A DNA stretch of 64,000 bases, from contig NZ_JAAGOH010000002.1 of the NCBI RefSeq assembly GCF_010499455.1, positions 124,001-188,000 of the forward strand. The letters are read 5' to 3'. Position numbers and translations under genes: made by a program. The number at the start of each line of letters is the position of its first letter. Within the stretch, counting starts at the first letter, position 1. Below, piece by piece: positions 1 to 10,462 of this stretch. The notes beneath the pieces are model-generated. The model saw nothing but the letters and a program-made list of their open reading frames with translations, had not been told where the DNA came from and searched no databases. The DNA is from Ideonella livida (lineage in GTDB: Bacteria > Pseudomonadota > Gammaproteobacteria > Burkholderiales > Burkholderiaceae_C).

Positions 1-2146
1 TGGCCAGGTCGGTGTTGATGACCTCGCGCCAGCGGCCGGCCTGGGGCAGGCCCAGGCGGTAGCCGTGGCGCACCACCGGGGTGAAGTGGCTGATGACCAC
101 CACCCGGCTGCCATCGGCGGCGCGGCGCTCGAAGGCCAGCACCGAGTGCGCGGCATCGTCATGGCGGATCCAGCGGAAGCCCTCGGGCGACACATCCTGC
201 TGGTGCAGCGCCGGGAAGTGGCGCAGCACGTTGTTCAGGTCCCGCACCAGGCGTTGCACGCCGGCATGCGGGGCCTGCTCCAGCAAGTGCCAATCCAGGC
301 CGCGCTGCTCGCTCCATTCGTTCCACTGGCCGAACTCGCAACCCATGAACAGCAGCTTCTTGCCCGGGTGGCCCCACAGGTAGCCGTAGTAGGCGCGCAG
401 GTTGGCAAAGCGCTGCCAGTCGTCGCCGGGCATCTTGCGGAGCATCGAGCCCTTGCCGTGCACCACCTCGTCGTGCGAAAGCGGGAGCACGAAGTTCTCG
501 TTGAAGGCGTACATCAGCGAGAAGCGCAGCTCGTCCTGGTGCCAGGGCCGGTGCACGGCCTCACGCGCCATGTAGCGCAGGGTGTCGTTCATCCAGCCCA
601 TGTTCCATTTGTAGTGGAAACCCAGGCCACCGCCCTGCAGATCGGGCGAAGGCGGGCGGCTGACACCAGGAAAGGAGGTGCTCTCCTCGGCGATCATGAC
701 GGCCTCAGGCCGCTCCACGCCAATGGTGTGGTTGAGCCGGCGCAGGAAGTCGATGGCCTCCAGGTTCTCACGCCCGCCGTGGCGGTTGGGCACCCACTGG
801 CCCGGGCCGCGGCTGTAGTCGCGGTAGAGCATGCTGGCCACCGCGTCCACCCGCAGGCCGTCCATGCCGTAGCGCTCGATCCAGTACAGCGCGTTGCCGA
901 TCAGGAAGTTGCGCACCTCGGTGCGACCGAAGTTGTAGATCAGCGTGTTCCAGTCGGGGTGGTAGCCCTCGCGCGGGTCCTGGTGCTCGTAGAGCGCGGT
1001 GCCGTCAAACTGCGCCAGGCCGTGCTCGTCACTGGGGAAGTGCGCCGGCACCCAGTCCAGGATCACGCCCAGGCCGGCGGCATGGGCGGCGTCCACAAAG
1101 GCGGCAAAGCCCTCGGGCTCGCCGTAACGCACGGTGGGCGCGTACAGGCCGGTGGGCTGGTAGCCCCAGGAGCCGTCAAACGGGTGCTCCTGCACCGGCA
1201 GCAGCTCCAGGTGGGTGAAGCCCAGGCCGGCGGCATACGGGATGAGCTGCTCGGCCAGCTCGGCCCAGCTGAGCCAGCCGCCATCGACGCGGCGGCGCCA
1301 GGCACCCAGGTGCACCTCGTAGCAGCTGATGGGGGCGTCCAGCGCGTTGGCGCGGCGGCGGTCTTCACGGCTGGCTCGCCCGGCCGGCAGGCGGCGCACC
1401 ACCGAGGCGGTGGCCGGCCTCAGCTCGCCCTGGTTGGCGTAGGGATCGGCCTTCAGGCGCAGGCGGCCGTCGGCGCCCAGCAGCTCGAATTTGTAGCGCG
1501 CGCCCTCGCCAATGTCGGGCACGAAGATCTCCCACACCCCGCTGGCCGGGTGGTGGCGCATGGCGTGGCGCCGGCCGTCCCAGCCGTTGAAATCACCCAC
1601 CACCGAGACCCGCCGGGCCGACGGCGCCCAGACGGCAAAACGCACGCCGCCCACGCCCTGCCCCTGCGGCCCCACCACCAGCGGGTGGGCGCCCAGCGCC
1701 TCGTAGGGGCGCAGGTGCGAGCCTTCGGCCAGCAGCCACAGGTCCGCCTCGCGCAGTTGCGGGCCGTAGGCGTAGGCGTCGTGCAGGGTCTGCCAGCGCG
1801 GCTGGGCCTGTTCGCCCCAGTCGATGTGCAGACGGTAGGCCGGAGGCCCGTCCTCGGCCCGGCCGGGCAGCATGCCGCACCACAGGGCAGTGCCCGGCAC
1901 CGTCTGCAGGGGGGCCAGCACCTCGGCCGCATCGCCAGTGGCCCCTGGTGTGGCGGCCACGGCCTGCACCGCCCAGGCCCCCGGCAGCATCACCCGGACC
2001 GCCCAGCCCCCGGCCACGCGGTGGGGTCCCAGCACGCCGAAGGGATTGCCGTGACGGGCCTGCAGCAGCGCGGCCAGGTCATCTTCCGCAGGGGCAGCGG
2101 GCAGCCAGGCGGCAGGCGCCTGGGCTTGACGGGGAGCAGGGGCCAT
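1..2146 (-). CDS. glgB: 1,4-alpha-glucan branching enzyme, C-terminus cut by window edge
   Basis: Transfers alpha-1,4-glucan segments to form alpha-1,6 branches during glycogen synthesis in the cytoplasm. About 715 residues read through to the window edge with no stop, so the C-terminus is missing. An N-terminal CBM48-like module ([15 protein letters not shown]) is followed by the GH13 barrel: [17 protein letters not shown], then [18 protein letters not shown] with the nucleophile Asp, then [12 protein letters not shown] with the acid/base Glu, then [15 protein letters not shown]. These are classic GlgB signatures. The ATG at 2146 lies 16 bases past the stop of the upstream alpha-glucosidase, so the two genes are probably one transcript. 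The product call is secure; the exact start is less certain. Confidence 0.95.
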   Translation of the reverse strand, partial: MAPAPRQAQAPAAWLPAAPAEDDLAALLQARHGNPFGVLGPHRVAGGWAVRVMLPGAWAVQAVAATPGATGDAAEVLAPLQTVPGTALWCGMLPGRAEDGPPAYRLHIDWGEQAQPRWQTLHDAYAYGPQLREADLWLLAEGSHLRPYEALGAHPLVVGPQGQGVGGVRFAVWAPSARRVSVVGDFNGWDGRRHAMRHHPASGVWEIFVPDIGEGARYKFELLGADGRLRLKADPYANQGELRPATASVVRRLPAGRASREDRRRANALDAPISCYEVHLGAWRRRVDGGWLSWAELAEQLIPYAAGLGFTHLELLPVQEHPFDGSWGYQPTGLYAPTVRYGEPEGFAAFVDAAHAAGLGVILDWVPAHFPSDEHGLAQFDGTALYEHQDPREGYHPDWNTLIYNFGRTEVRNFLIGNALYWIERYGMDGLRVDAVASMLYRDYSRGPGQWVPNRHGGRENLEAIDFLRRLNHTIGVERPEAVMIAEESTSFPGVSRPPSPDLQGGGLGFHYKWNMGWMNDTLRYMAREAVHRPWHQDELRFSLMYAFNENFVLPLSHDEVVHGKGSMLRKMPGDDWQRFANLRAYYGYLWGHPGKKLLFMGCEFGQWNEWSEQRGLDWHLLEQAPHAGVQRLVRDLNNVLRHFPALHQQDVSPEGFRWIRHDDAAHSVLAFERRAADGSRVVVISHFTPVVRHGYRLGLPQAGRWREVINTDLA

Positions 2147-2162
2147 CCGGAAACCGCCTTGT

Positions 2163-3896
2163 TCAGTCGAAGTCGAGCATCAGGGTGTCTTCGGTCTCGG
2201 CCAGGGCCATGCCGAAGGGGGGCAGGTGCCACCAGCGCTCGCCCGGGCGGGCACGGGGCTCCTCGCCCTCGCTCAGCTCCACGGGCGAAGGCAGGGGCGC
2301 ATCCGCCACCGGCACCAGGTCGGGCAAGGAGGCGGGCAAGCGCAGGTTGACCGGCTCCGGCCCCAGGTTGAAGGCCAGCAGGAGCGAACGGCTGTCCTGG
2401 GGCATGCGGCGCTCCAGCAGCAGCACCGGCTCCGGCGCGTCATGGAACTGCAGGTCGCCCACGCGCAGGCGGGCCTCCTGCCGGCGCCAGGCCAGCACGC
2501 GGCGGGTGAAGGCCAGCGTGCTCCAGGCCTCGCCATCCTGCTGGGCCACCGCCCGCTCGGCATGGCCGTCACCCAGCGGCAGCCAGGGTGTGGCGCCGGG
2601 CGCGCAGAAACCGGCGTGGTCGGCATCGGGCACCCAGGGCATGGGCGTGCGGCAGCCGTCACGCCCCTTGAACTCCGGCCAGAAGGCCAGGCCGTAGGGA
2701 TCCTGCAAGCGCTCGTAGGGAATGTCAGCCTCGGGCAGGCCCAGCTCTTCACCCTGGTACAGGCTCACGCTGCCGCGCAGGCTCAGCAGCAGGGCCAGCA
2801 GGGTGCGGGTCAGCGGCTCCACAGGAGCGCCCTGCGGCGACCAGCGGGTGGCCACGCGGGGCACGTCATGGTTGCTCAGCGCCCAGCAGCCCCAGCCCTG
2901 GGTCTGCGACAGCGCACGCTCCAGCGCCTCGACCTGATGGCGGATGTGGCGGGCGCTGCCGTCCCGGGTGAGCAGCGAGAAGCTGTAGGCCATGTGCAGG
3001 CGGCGGCCGTGCTCGGTGTAGGCGGCCATCAGCGGCGGCGCGTTCTCATCGCCCACTTCACCCACGCTGGCTGCGCCGTACAGGTCCAGCATGCGCCGCA
3101 GCTTCTCCAGGAAGATCAGGTTTTCGGGCTGGCTCTTGTCATGCAAATGGCGTTGCATGGCGTAAGGGTTGTCCGGCCGCACCGTGCTCACACTGCCCTG
3201 CTCGCCACTGCTGGCCGCGGGGTTGTCACGCAGCTGGGCATCGTGGAACTGGTGGTTGCAAGCATCAAAACGGAAGCCATCCACCCCGCGCTCGCACCAG
3301 AAACGCACCTCGGCGATCAGCGCCGCCTGCACCCGCGGGTTGTGGAAGTTCAGGTCCGGCTGGCTGGCCAGAAAGCTGTGCAGGTAATACTGGCGGCGCC
3401 GGCTGTCCCACTGCCAGGCGCTGCCGCCAAACACGCTCAGCCAGTTGTTGGGTGGGCTGCCGTCGGGCCGCGGATCGGCCCACACATACCAGTCGGCGCG
3501 CGGGTTGTCACGGCTGCCCCGGCTTTCCTGGAACCAGGCGTGCTGGTCCGAGGTGTGCGAGAGCACCTGGTCGATGATGACCTTCAGGCCCAGGGCATGG
3601 GCCCGTGCCAGCAAGACGTCGAAGTCGGCCAGCGTGCCAAAGAGCGGATCGATCTCCCGGTAATCGGCCACGTCGTAGCCGAAGTCCTTCATGGGACTCT
3701 TGAAGAAGGGCGAGATCCAGATGGCATCGACCCCCAACCGGGCCACATGGTCCAGGTGGGCGGTGATGCCGGGCAGGTCGCCCACCCCGTCGCCATTGGT
3801 GTCGGCAAAGCTGCGGGGGTAGATCTGGTAGATGACGGCACCGCGCCACCAGTCCGGGTTGCGTGTCGTGGGGCGGGTCTTTTCTTGGGGATTCAC
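2163..3896 (-). CDS. GH13 alpha-glucosidase (AglA / oligo-1,6-glucosidase type)
   Basis: Hydrolyses terminal alpha-glucosidic bonds of malto- or isomalto-oligosaccharides. The barrel begins [17 protein letters not shown] and contains [16 protein letters not shown] (nucleophile Asp), [13 protein letters not shown] (acid/base Glu) and [15 protein letters not shown] (transition-state Asp). These motifs fit the alpha-glucosidase branch of GH13 better than trehalose synthase or amylase. About 577 residues from a GTG at 3896, chosen because the barrel starts a few residues later and the upstream frame has no family similarity and runs into the urease promoter. No clear ribosome binding site is visible, so the start is provisional. 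It is probably co-transcribed with glgB, which suggests a role in glycogen or starch oligosaccharide turnover. Substrate preference cannot be read from sequence. Confidence 0.88.
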   Translation of the reverse strand: MNPQEKTRPTTRNPDWWRGAVIYQIYPRSFADTNGDGVGDLPGITAHLDHVARLGVDAIWISPFFKSPMKDFGYDVADYREIDPLFGTLADFDVLLARAHALGLKVIIDQVLSHTSDQHAWFQESRGSRDNPRADWYVWADPRPDGSPPNNWLSVFGGSAWQWDSRRRQYYLHSFLASQPDLNFHNPRVQAALIAEVRFWCERGVDGFRFDACNHQFHDAQLRDNPAASSGEQGSVSTVRPDNPYAMQRHLHDKSQPENLIFLEKLRRMLDLYGAASVGEVGDENAPPLMAAYTEHGRRLHMAYSFSLLTRDGSARHIRHQVEALERALSQTQGWGCWALSNHDVPRVATRWSPQGAPVEPLTRTLLALLLSLRGSVSLYQGEELGLPEADIPYERLQDPYGLAFWPEFKGRDGCRTPMPWVPDADHAGFCAPGATPWLPLGDGHAERAVAQQDGEAWSTLAFTRRVLAWRRQEARLRVGDLQFHDAPEPVLLLERRMPQDSRSLLLAFNLGPEPVNLRLPASLPDLVPVADAPLPSPVELSEGEEPRARPGERWWHLPPFGMALAETEDTLMLDFD

Positions 3897-4018
3897 TGGG
3901 GGCTCGCTTACCGGAACAGCAGGCCTGTAGCGGCTTCTGTTCCATCTTGCCTTGGAAACCGTGTTGTAACCGAGTCCGTCGCCCTCGGGGTTGATCCCAG
4001 GGGCGTGGAAGCCACGGC

Positions 4019-4035
4019 TTGGCATCGCCCTTGCT
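4019..4035 (+). promoter_or_regulatory. putative sigma-54 promoter of the urease operon
   Basis: TTGGCATCGCCCTTGCT matches the -24/-12 consensus: GG at 4021-4022, GC at 4033-4034, separated by exactly ten bases, with TGGCA and TTGCT both intact. The predicted start near 4046 would give a leader of about 38 bases, ending in AGGAG (4073-4077) before the ureA ATG. Nitrogen-regulated urease operons commonly use sigma-54 with NtrC. No activator binding site was identified. Confidence 0.6.
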
Positions 4036-4083
4036 GCTGCAGGCCCGGCGGCCAGCTTGCGCCCGCCGCCCCAGGAGAACCGG

Positions 4084-4386
4084 ATGGAACTGACCCCCCG
4101 CGAGAAAGACAAACTGCTGATCTTCACCGCTGCCCTGTTGGCTGAGCGCCGCCTGGCCCGTGGACTGAAGCTCAATTACCCCGAGGCGGTGGCCCTGGTC
4201 ACCGCCGCCATCATGGAAGGCGCCCGCGACGGCAAGACCGTGGCCGCCCTGATGAGCGAGGGCAAAACGGTCCTCAGCCGTCACCAGGTGATGGACGGTG
4301 TGGCCGAGTTGATCCCGGAGATCCAGGTGGAGGCCACCTTCCCGGATGGCACCAAGCTGGTGACTGTGCACCAACCCATTGCATGA
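4084..4386 (+). CDS. ureA: urease subunit gamma
   Basis: Small structural subunit of nickel urease, which hydrolyses urea to ammonia and carbamate in the cytoplasm. It is 100 residues, the normal length, and begins [20 protein letters not shown]. It carries the conserved segments [20 protein letters not shown] and [20 protein letters not shown]. The ATG at 4084 is chosen because AGGAG sits seven bases upstream and family similarity begins there; the frame is open further upstream but without similarity. First gene of ureA-hupE-ureB-ureC. No ureD precedes it. Confidence 0.97.
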   Translation: MELTPREKDKLLIFTAALLAERRLARGLKLNYPEAVALVTAAIMEGARDGKTVAALMSEGKTVLSRHQVMDGVAELIPEIQVEATFPDGTKLVTVHQPIA

Positions 4387-4419
4387 CCCCCTAACACGCA
4401 CCAAAACGAGGCGAATCCC

Positions 4420-4992
4420 ATGAATTCCAAGATCCGTTCTGGCCTGATCTGCGCCGCTTTGGCGCTTCCCAGCCTGAGCTGGGCGCATGTCGGTGCAGAC
4501 GCGGGCCAGCACCACGGCCTGGCTGAAGGCCTGCTGCACCCCTTGACCGGCGTGGACCACTTGGTGGCCATGGTGGCGGTCGGCGTGTGGAGTGCCCTGA
4601 CCGCCCGGTCGGCGCAGTGGACGGCGCCCCTCGGCTTTGTCGCCATGCTGCTGCTGGGGGCCTGCCTGGCCGCTGCCGGCCTGAGCCTGCCGGCCGTGGA
4701 GCCGATGATTGCCGTCTCGGTGCTGGTGATGGGCCTGCTGGTGGCCGCCCGCCGCGTGGTGCCCGGCACTGCGGGCTTGGCGCTGGTGGGGACCTTTGCC
4801 CTGTTCCACGGGGCCGCCCACGGTGCCGAGCTCAGCGGCGCCGCTGCGCTGGCCGGCATGGTGCTCACCACCGTGGCGCTGCAGGCCGCCGGCCTGGGCC
4901 TGGGCACCCTGATGCGCCGCGGCCACCGTGGCCTCAGCACCCTGGCCGGCCTGGGCTCGGCCGCCTGGGGCCTGTCCCTGCTGTGGGCCTGA
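4420..4992 (+). CDS. ureJ: HupE/UreJ family nickel permease
   Basis: Membrane protein of the HupE/UreJ family, thought to import nickel for urease or hydrogenase. 190 residues: a cleavable-looking signal ([15 protein letters not shown]) is followed by the family motif [16 protein letters not shown] and about six hydrophobic helices. The metal-binding HPxxGxDH pattern and the later [13 protein letters not shown] histidine cluster are both present. It lies 33 bases after ureA and 17 before ureB, within the urease transcription unit, which supports a role supplying nickel to this urease. Confidence 0.92.
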   Translation: MNSKIRSGLICAALALPSLSWAHVGADAGQHHGLAEGLLHPLTGVDHLVAMVAVGVWSALTARSAQWTAPLGFVAMLLLGACLAAAGLSLPAVEPMIAVSVLVMGLLVAARRVVPGTAGLALVGTFALFHGAAHGAELSGAAALAGMVLTTVALQAAGLGLGTLMRRGHRGLSTLAGLGSAAWGLSLLWA

Positions 4993-5009
4993 GGCCGACG
5001 GAGCCCCTC

Positions 5010-5315
5010 ATGATCCCTGGCGAACTGTTCACCGACGAGGGCGACCTCGACCTCAACCCCGGCCGCCGCACCACCACCCTGGTGGTGGAGAACGCCAGCG
5101 ACCGGCCCATTCAAGTGGGCTCGCACTACCACTTTGCCGAGACCAACGCCGGCCTGCGCTTTGACCGCGCCGCCGCCCGCGGCATGCGGCTGAACATCGC
5201 CAGCGGCACCGCCGTGCGCTTTGAGCCGGGGCAGCAGCGCACCGTGGAGCTGGTGGACCTGGCCGGCACGCGCACCGTGTACGGCTTCCGCGGTCTGGTG
5301 CAAGGAGCGCTCTGA
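5010..5315 (+). CDS. ureB: urease subunit beta
   Basis: Second structural subunit of urease. About 101 residues, beginning [19 protein letters not shown] and containing the hallmark [20 protein letters not shown] and [19 protein letters not shown] segments. Normal length for a separate beta subunit, so the enzyme has the three-subunit bacterial organisation. The stop lies one base before the ureC ATG, implying translational coupling. Confidence 0.97.
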   Translation: MIPGELFTDEGDLDLNPGRRTTTLVVENASDRPIQVGSHYHFAETNAGLRFDRAAARGMRLNIASGTAVRFEPGQQRTVELVDLAGTRTVYGFRGLVQGAL

Positions 5316-5316
5316 C

Positions 5317-7044
<1,728 letters not shown>

Positions 7045-7110
7045 GCGCGGTGGGGGAGCAGACGGTCGCCAAGCGCGGCCCTGACTCCCGGACATGTCCG
7101 CAAAGCCCGC

Positions 7111-7404
7111 TCACCCGATGGCAATGGCATCGTGCTCGACACAGGCTCTGAGTCGCGGGCGCAAGGCACGCTCAGTCACCAGGTCCACAGCCTGGCCTAG
7201 CAGGTCTTCCAAATGAACCTGCGCACCGAAACTAGCTTCGGGCGAGGCCGGGCCGCCAAAGTCCACCAGCACATCCACGTCACAGCCCGGGCGGGACGTG
7301 CCACGGGCCAAGCTGCCAAACAGCGCCAAGCGCTGAACGCCAAAACGCTCGACCAACACCGGCCGATGCTGACGCAACAGGTGGATGAGCGGCTCGCGTT
7401 CCAT
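7111..7404 (-). CDS. MNT-type minimal nucleotidyltransferase
   Basis: Short protein (97 residues from the ATG at 7404, or 114 from 7455) of the minimal nucleotidyltransferase family. The nucleotide-binding motif is intact: LFGSLARGTSRPGCDVDVLVDF gives the GSx10DxD pattern, and VHLEDLLGQAVDLVTE follows in the usual place. Family members often act as the antitoxin/AMPylator half of HEPN-MNT toxin-antitoxin pairs. No HEPN gene was found on either side: ureC lies downstream and decayed sequence lies upstream. It may be a solitary or orphaned antitoxin. The internal start is preferred because similarity begins at LIHLLRQH. Confidence 0.75.
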   Translation of the reverse strand: MEREPLIHLLRQHRPVLVERFGVQRLALFGSLARGTSRPGCDVDVLVDFGGPASPEASFGAQVHLEDLLGQAVDLVTERALRPRLRACVEHDAIAIG

Positions 7405-7455
7405 GCCCGCATCATGTTGCACCGATGGCGCCGCTGTCAGACCGCAACTTGACAC

Positions 7456-7999
7456 GGCCAGCGCCCAAGACCTGAGCGCTGGTGCAAGCCAGGTCCGCCG
7501 CCGGGCACTGACCCAGCGTGCTCATTCGCCAAACAGCTCAGCGTGGATGCCAGCCCGCCCGAAAGGAGATGTGTCCCGAAACGGGTGCATGAGCGGCCTG
7601 AATGCGACAAGCGCTCCCAATCCTTGAGGATGGCCCGGCTGACTTCCGTGGCCAAGGGCAGGCAGTTGCGCCTGCCCACGATGACAGCCTGCGTCGCGGC
7701 CTGTTTCAAGGGCACCGAACGCCGCCTCAGGGGCCTGAGAGCGTGCAGCCCGTGCCGCCGCCAAAGCGCGCAACTCCTGAAGTGGACCGTCCGGGGGTTT
7801 CACAAGGGCGCCAACCTGTCGATCTGACGCCGCCGAAGCTGGCCTACATCGAAGCCATGTTCAACGACTGCGCCCGATAGTTCCTCGACTCCCGAACGCC
7901 CACCGAGGTGTACACGGAAATCATCAAGGCTCAGGCGACTCGAGCAGCCAAATGGTCCGGGGCACGGTGTTGCACTTCAATGTTGACGCCGCCAAGTCC
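7456..7999. other. gene-poor stretch with possible decayed remnants
   Basis: No intact gene can be supported here. Minus-strand frames give short coding-like runs (for example ATEVSRAILKDWERLSHSG near 7600-7680) broken by frame changes. On the plus strand around 7818-7990, a run DLTPPKLAYIEAMFNDCAR hits a stop and continues in frame as FLDSRTPTEVYTEIIKAQ. The latter loosely resembles the C-terminal end of integrase-core transposases (the RTPxEV pattern of the IS30 type). I read this as degraded mobile or accessory DNA; the identity is uncertain. Confidence 0.35.
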
Positions 8000-8563
8000 T
8001 CAACGGCCTGACTCCGCCCGCACCAAGCGAACATGGCCAGAACTGTAGTCACGCCCAACTTCGAAAACTATGCCGTCGCTGAAATTGACGCCCCATACGG
8101 CGTCGGGATAGCCCACCCTCGGCGACGAAGACCAAAACCACAACGAAGGTGTCGCGGGGAAAATCGCCGTATTAATGGCAGGGACACTGCGATTGTGATC
8201 GACCAAGCTGGCCAGTTCTTTCACATTCGGCAAACGCCAACCTGTTTGCGTGCCGGCGTGGGCCAAGGCCTGCTCGTGATTAAATTTGGCGGCCGTACCG
8301 GTGCAGGTACCGCCATCCCACTGCTGGCCTTCAGCGCAACGGCGCCACGCCAAGCGAGTGAGGCTGTCGGCTATCTCGGTGCCGTCCGGTGAAACGGTGT
8401 AACGGACTTGGGCTTGGGAGGTTGCGGGCACAGCACCCATCACCAGAGGCAACAGCATGGCTGCCAAGGAAGCTGCCCACTGCTTGCCCTGGCGTAGGTC
8501 AGCAGCTTGCCGAGCCGGGGCGGAATTGGCTTGTGACCCCAACGGGGCGAAGGAATTGATCAT
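8000..8563 (-). CDS. DUF1566 (Lcl C-terminal domain) secreted protein
   Basis: 187 residues. A basic N-terminus and a hydrophobic stretch (LAAMLLPLVMGAVPATSQA, about residues 34-52) look like a signal peptide with a long n-region. The rest is one Lcl/DUF1566 domain: RLAWRRCAEGQQWDGGTC, GWRLPNVKELASLVD, LWFWSSSPRVGYPDAVWGV and a terminal SSGHVRLVRA. The fold is C-type-lectin-like and found in secreted or surface proteins; the precise function is unknown. The start at 8563 is backed by AGGGAGA seven bases upstream. It is a paralogue of the next minus-strand gene, and both lie in the accessory patch. Confidence 0.8.
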   Translation of the reverse strand: MINSFAPLGSQANSAPARQAADLRQGKQWAASLAAMLLPLVMGAVPATSQAQVRYTVSPDGTEIADSLTRLAWRRCAEGQQWDGGTCTGTAAKFNHEQALAHAGTQTGWRLPNVKELASLVDHNRSVPAINTAIFPATPSLWFWSSSPRVGYPDAVWGVNFSDGIVFEVGRDYSSGHVRLVRAESGR

Positions 8564-8784
8564 GCTCAGTCTCCCTGAGTGGGTGGTAATTTGAGGATCT
8601 GGACAATTCGCAGAGCGCGTCCAAGTAACTGGGCCTCAGCTCAAGCAGCGCTTAAGGCAATGTCACCGTCTCAGTGGTGTCACACCCAGTTTTCAAGGTG
8701 CTGCTCGGTACATCATGGTCAACTGGAGGAAGGGAAGGGAATTCAGAGGCCAACAGATAACCTTCGAACCAATCCGATGCAGGC

Positions 8785-9564
8785 TCAATTTCCTTCTGAC
8801 ACCCGGACCAATCGCACATGAAAGCTGTCGCTGCGGGAGTAGTCGCCAGTGACATAGCCAGTCTTGAAATCGACGCTCCAAGCCCCGTCGGGGAAATCCA
8901 CCACTGGAGACGATGTCCAGTAGACGTTGGAGGAGTAGGAAGGTCCATGCCAAGTGCCGGGAAAGAAGGCAGCATCAATGGTGACATTTTGGTCGGACTC
9001 AAAAGCCTCAACGCCATAGTCCACCAAGCTTTGCAGTTCAAGGGCCGTAGGCAGGCGCCAATCCTTGTGACCGCACAGGCCGGCCGCATTGACGGACGCC
9101 ACAATCACGCTAGCATCACCTGCTCGTCTGTCACCCCAGTTGGTGTAAGTACCGAACTTGCCGCGTTGAACGTCCCACATCAGTCCAGTGATCTTGTCTT
9201 TGACGCACGACCATTCGGTGGCTTCCACCGGCAGAGCGCGGCCATCTGTACCAATCTTGCTGTAGTAAAAGCCCAGGCGCCCCCGCAGGCCGGCCCGGTC
9301 GTCCACGTCACGCCCGATCATGCCGTCTTGGTGGCGGTTGAGTTGTTTGGCCGCTTTGCTGCGGCAACTCACCAGAGTGTTGCTGCCGGCGGCGTAGCAC
9401 TGCTGGGCGGTGATGCCGGTATCCGTCAGCCTGCCGGAATTGGGGGCAACGCCGGCCGCTTGGGCAGTTGCCACGCAGGAGGCCCAAACGGCGGCCGCCA
9501 GAACGGTGAACAGGCCACGGGACGAGGAAACTTTGGATGGCCCTCGGGTGGAATGGGTGGACAT
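8785..9564 (-). CDS. DUF1566 (Lcl C-terminal domain) secreted protein
   Basis: 259 residues. An N-terminal signal peptide (GLFTVLAAAVWASCVATAQA) is followed by a Cys-containing region (ITAQQCYAAGSNTLVSC) and a C-terminal DUF1566/Lcl domain: ITGLMWDVQRGKFG, DWRLPTALELQSLVDYG, VYWTSSPVVDFPDGAWSV and SFHVRLVRV. The ATG at 9564 is preceded by AGGGAG at good spacing. It shares domain architecture with the shorter neighbour downstream and probably arose by duplication. The 221 bases between the two hold no recognisable feature. Function unknown; export to the periplasm or surface is inferred from the signal. Confidence 0.8.
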   Translation of the reverse strand: MSTHSTRGPSKVSSSRGLFTVLAAAVWASCVATAQAAGVAPNSGRLTDTGITAQQCYAAGSNTLVSCRSKAAKQLNRHQDGMIGRDVDDRAGLRGRLGFYYSKIGTDGRALPVEATEWSCVKDKITGLMWDVQRGKFGTYTNWGDRRAGDASVIVASVNAAGLCGHKDWRLPTALELQSLVDYGVEAFESDQNVTIDAAFFPGTWHGPSYSSNVYWTSSPVVDFPDGAWSVDFKTGYVTGDYSRSDSFHVRLVRVSEGN

Positions 9565-9675
9565 GAAAACTCCCTGATGTAGACATTGCGCAGGGGCGCA
9601 CGCTAACAGGGCGTTGATAGGCTCGCAATGCAGAAAGCTTGGGGTCTCGTCGCATGCCAAACGGGGTAGCTAGCA

Positions 9676-9752
9676 GCGTGTGGCACCGGTGTGTGAGGCC
9701 GGCATGTGAGTCCCGCCTATGTGTCCGACCGGTGACATCGGCGTGTGACACC
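9676..9752. repeat. cluster of imperfect short repeats in a divergent intergenic region
   Basis: Read on the minus strand, this stretch holds about six imperfect copies of a CACAnGCCGG-like word spaced 10-16 bases apart. The clearest pair is GCGTGTGGCACC (9676-9687) and GCGTGTGACACC (9741-9752) on the plus strand, 11 of 12 identical. It lies between the divergent starts of the DUF1566 gene and chaC, so regulatory repeats are possible. No protein-coding explanation is convincing. Confidence 0.4.
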
Positions 9753-9782
9753 TGGCCGCTCCAAAGCCACAATTCACCCGCC

Positions 9783-10427
9783 ATGCCTTGCGCTGCCCCG
9801 CCGCCCGCCCCTTGCCCCGCCATGGCCCCGCCCCGCCTGCGGCCCTGCACCGACCCCGACACCAGCCTGGCCCGCATCCGCCGTGAGTGGGGTGAGCAGG
9901 CACCCTTGTGGGTGTTTGGCTATGCCTCGCTGATCTGGTCCCCTGCGTTTAAGGCCGACGAGGCGCGGCCGGCAAGGGTGGCGGGCTGGCACCGGGCGCT
10001 GCGGATGCGCTCGGTGTTGTACCGGGGCACGCCGTCGCGACCCGGGCTGGTGTGCGCACTGCTGCGCGGGGGGTGCTGTCTGGGCCGGGCGTACCGGTTG
10101 GACGCCGCCCGGGCCCAAACGGAGCTGCCCCGGCTGTGGGCGCGTGAGATGCCCATGGCGGTGTACGAGCCGCGCTGGTTGGCCTGCCAGACGCCGCAGG
10201 GCCAGGTACGCGCGCTGGGTTTCACCCTGCCGCCGGACAGCCCTTACCTAGCGCCCCACATGGACGATGTGGCCCTGCGGCAGGTGCTGGCCCAGGCCCG
10301 AGGCGAGCGGGGGAGCACCCTGGCCTATGTGCGCGCTACGGTCCAGTGCCTGCGTGACGAGGGCATCCGCGACCGGGAGCTGGAACGGTTGGCCCGACTG
10401 ACCCACAACTGGCCTGAGCCGGCCTGA
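9783..10427 (+). CDS. chaC: ChaC-type gamma-glutamylcyclotransferase
   Basis: Cytosolic enzyme that cleaves the gamma-glutamyl group of glutathione to give 5-oxoproline and Cys-Gly. About 214 residues. VFGYASLIWSPAF is the substrate-binding loop of the ChaC family. WAREMPMAVYEPRWL contains the catalytic glutamate region, and the C-terminal TLAYVRATVQCLRDEGIRD and LARLTHNW segments are typical. The Pro-rich first 20 residues are probably dispensable, and an ATG at about 9822 is an alternative start. Monocistronic, and convergent with the next gene. Confidence 0.88.
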   Translation: MPCAAPPPAPCPAMAPPRLRPCTDPDTSLARIRREWGEQAPLWVFGYASLIWSPAFKADEARPARVAGWHRALRMRSVLYRGTPSRPGLVCALLRGGCCLGRAYRLDAARAQTELPRLWAREMPMAVYEPRWLACQTPQGQVRALGFTLPPDSPYLAPHMDDVALRQVLAQARGERGSTLAYVRATVQCLRDEGIRDRELERLARLTHNWPEPA

Positions 10428-10462
10428 CGAGACCCCACCCAGCCCGCACCCCCTCCTCTCCT

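Noticed and set aside
65-2350. Long plus-strand open frame opposite glgB
   Set aside because: It is antisense to a clearly conserved enzyme, has no recognisable domains and reflects the GC-rich third-codon pattern.
3949-3975. GGAAAC-N6-GTAACC dyad as an operator for the alpha-glucosidase gene
   Set aside because: Half-sites are short and partly mismatched, with no match to a LacI-type consensus; insufficient to list.
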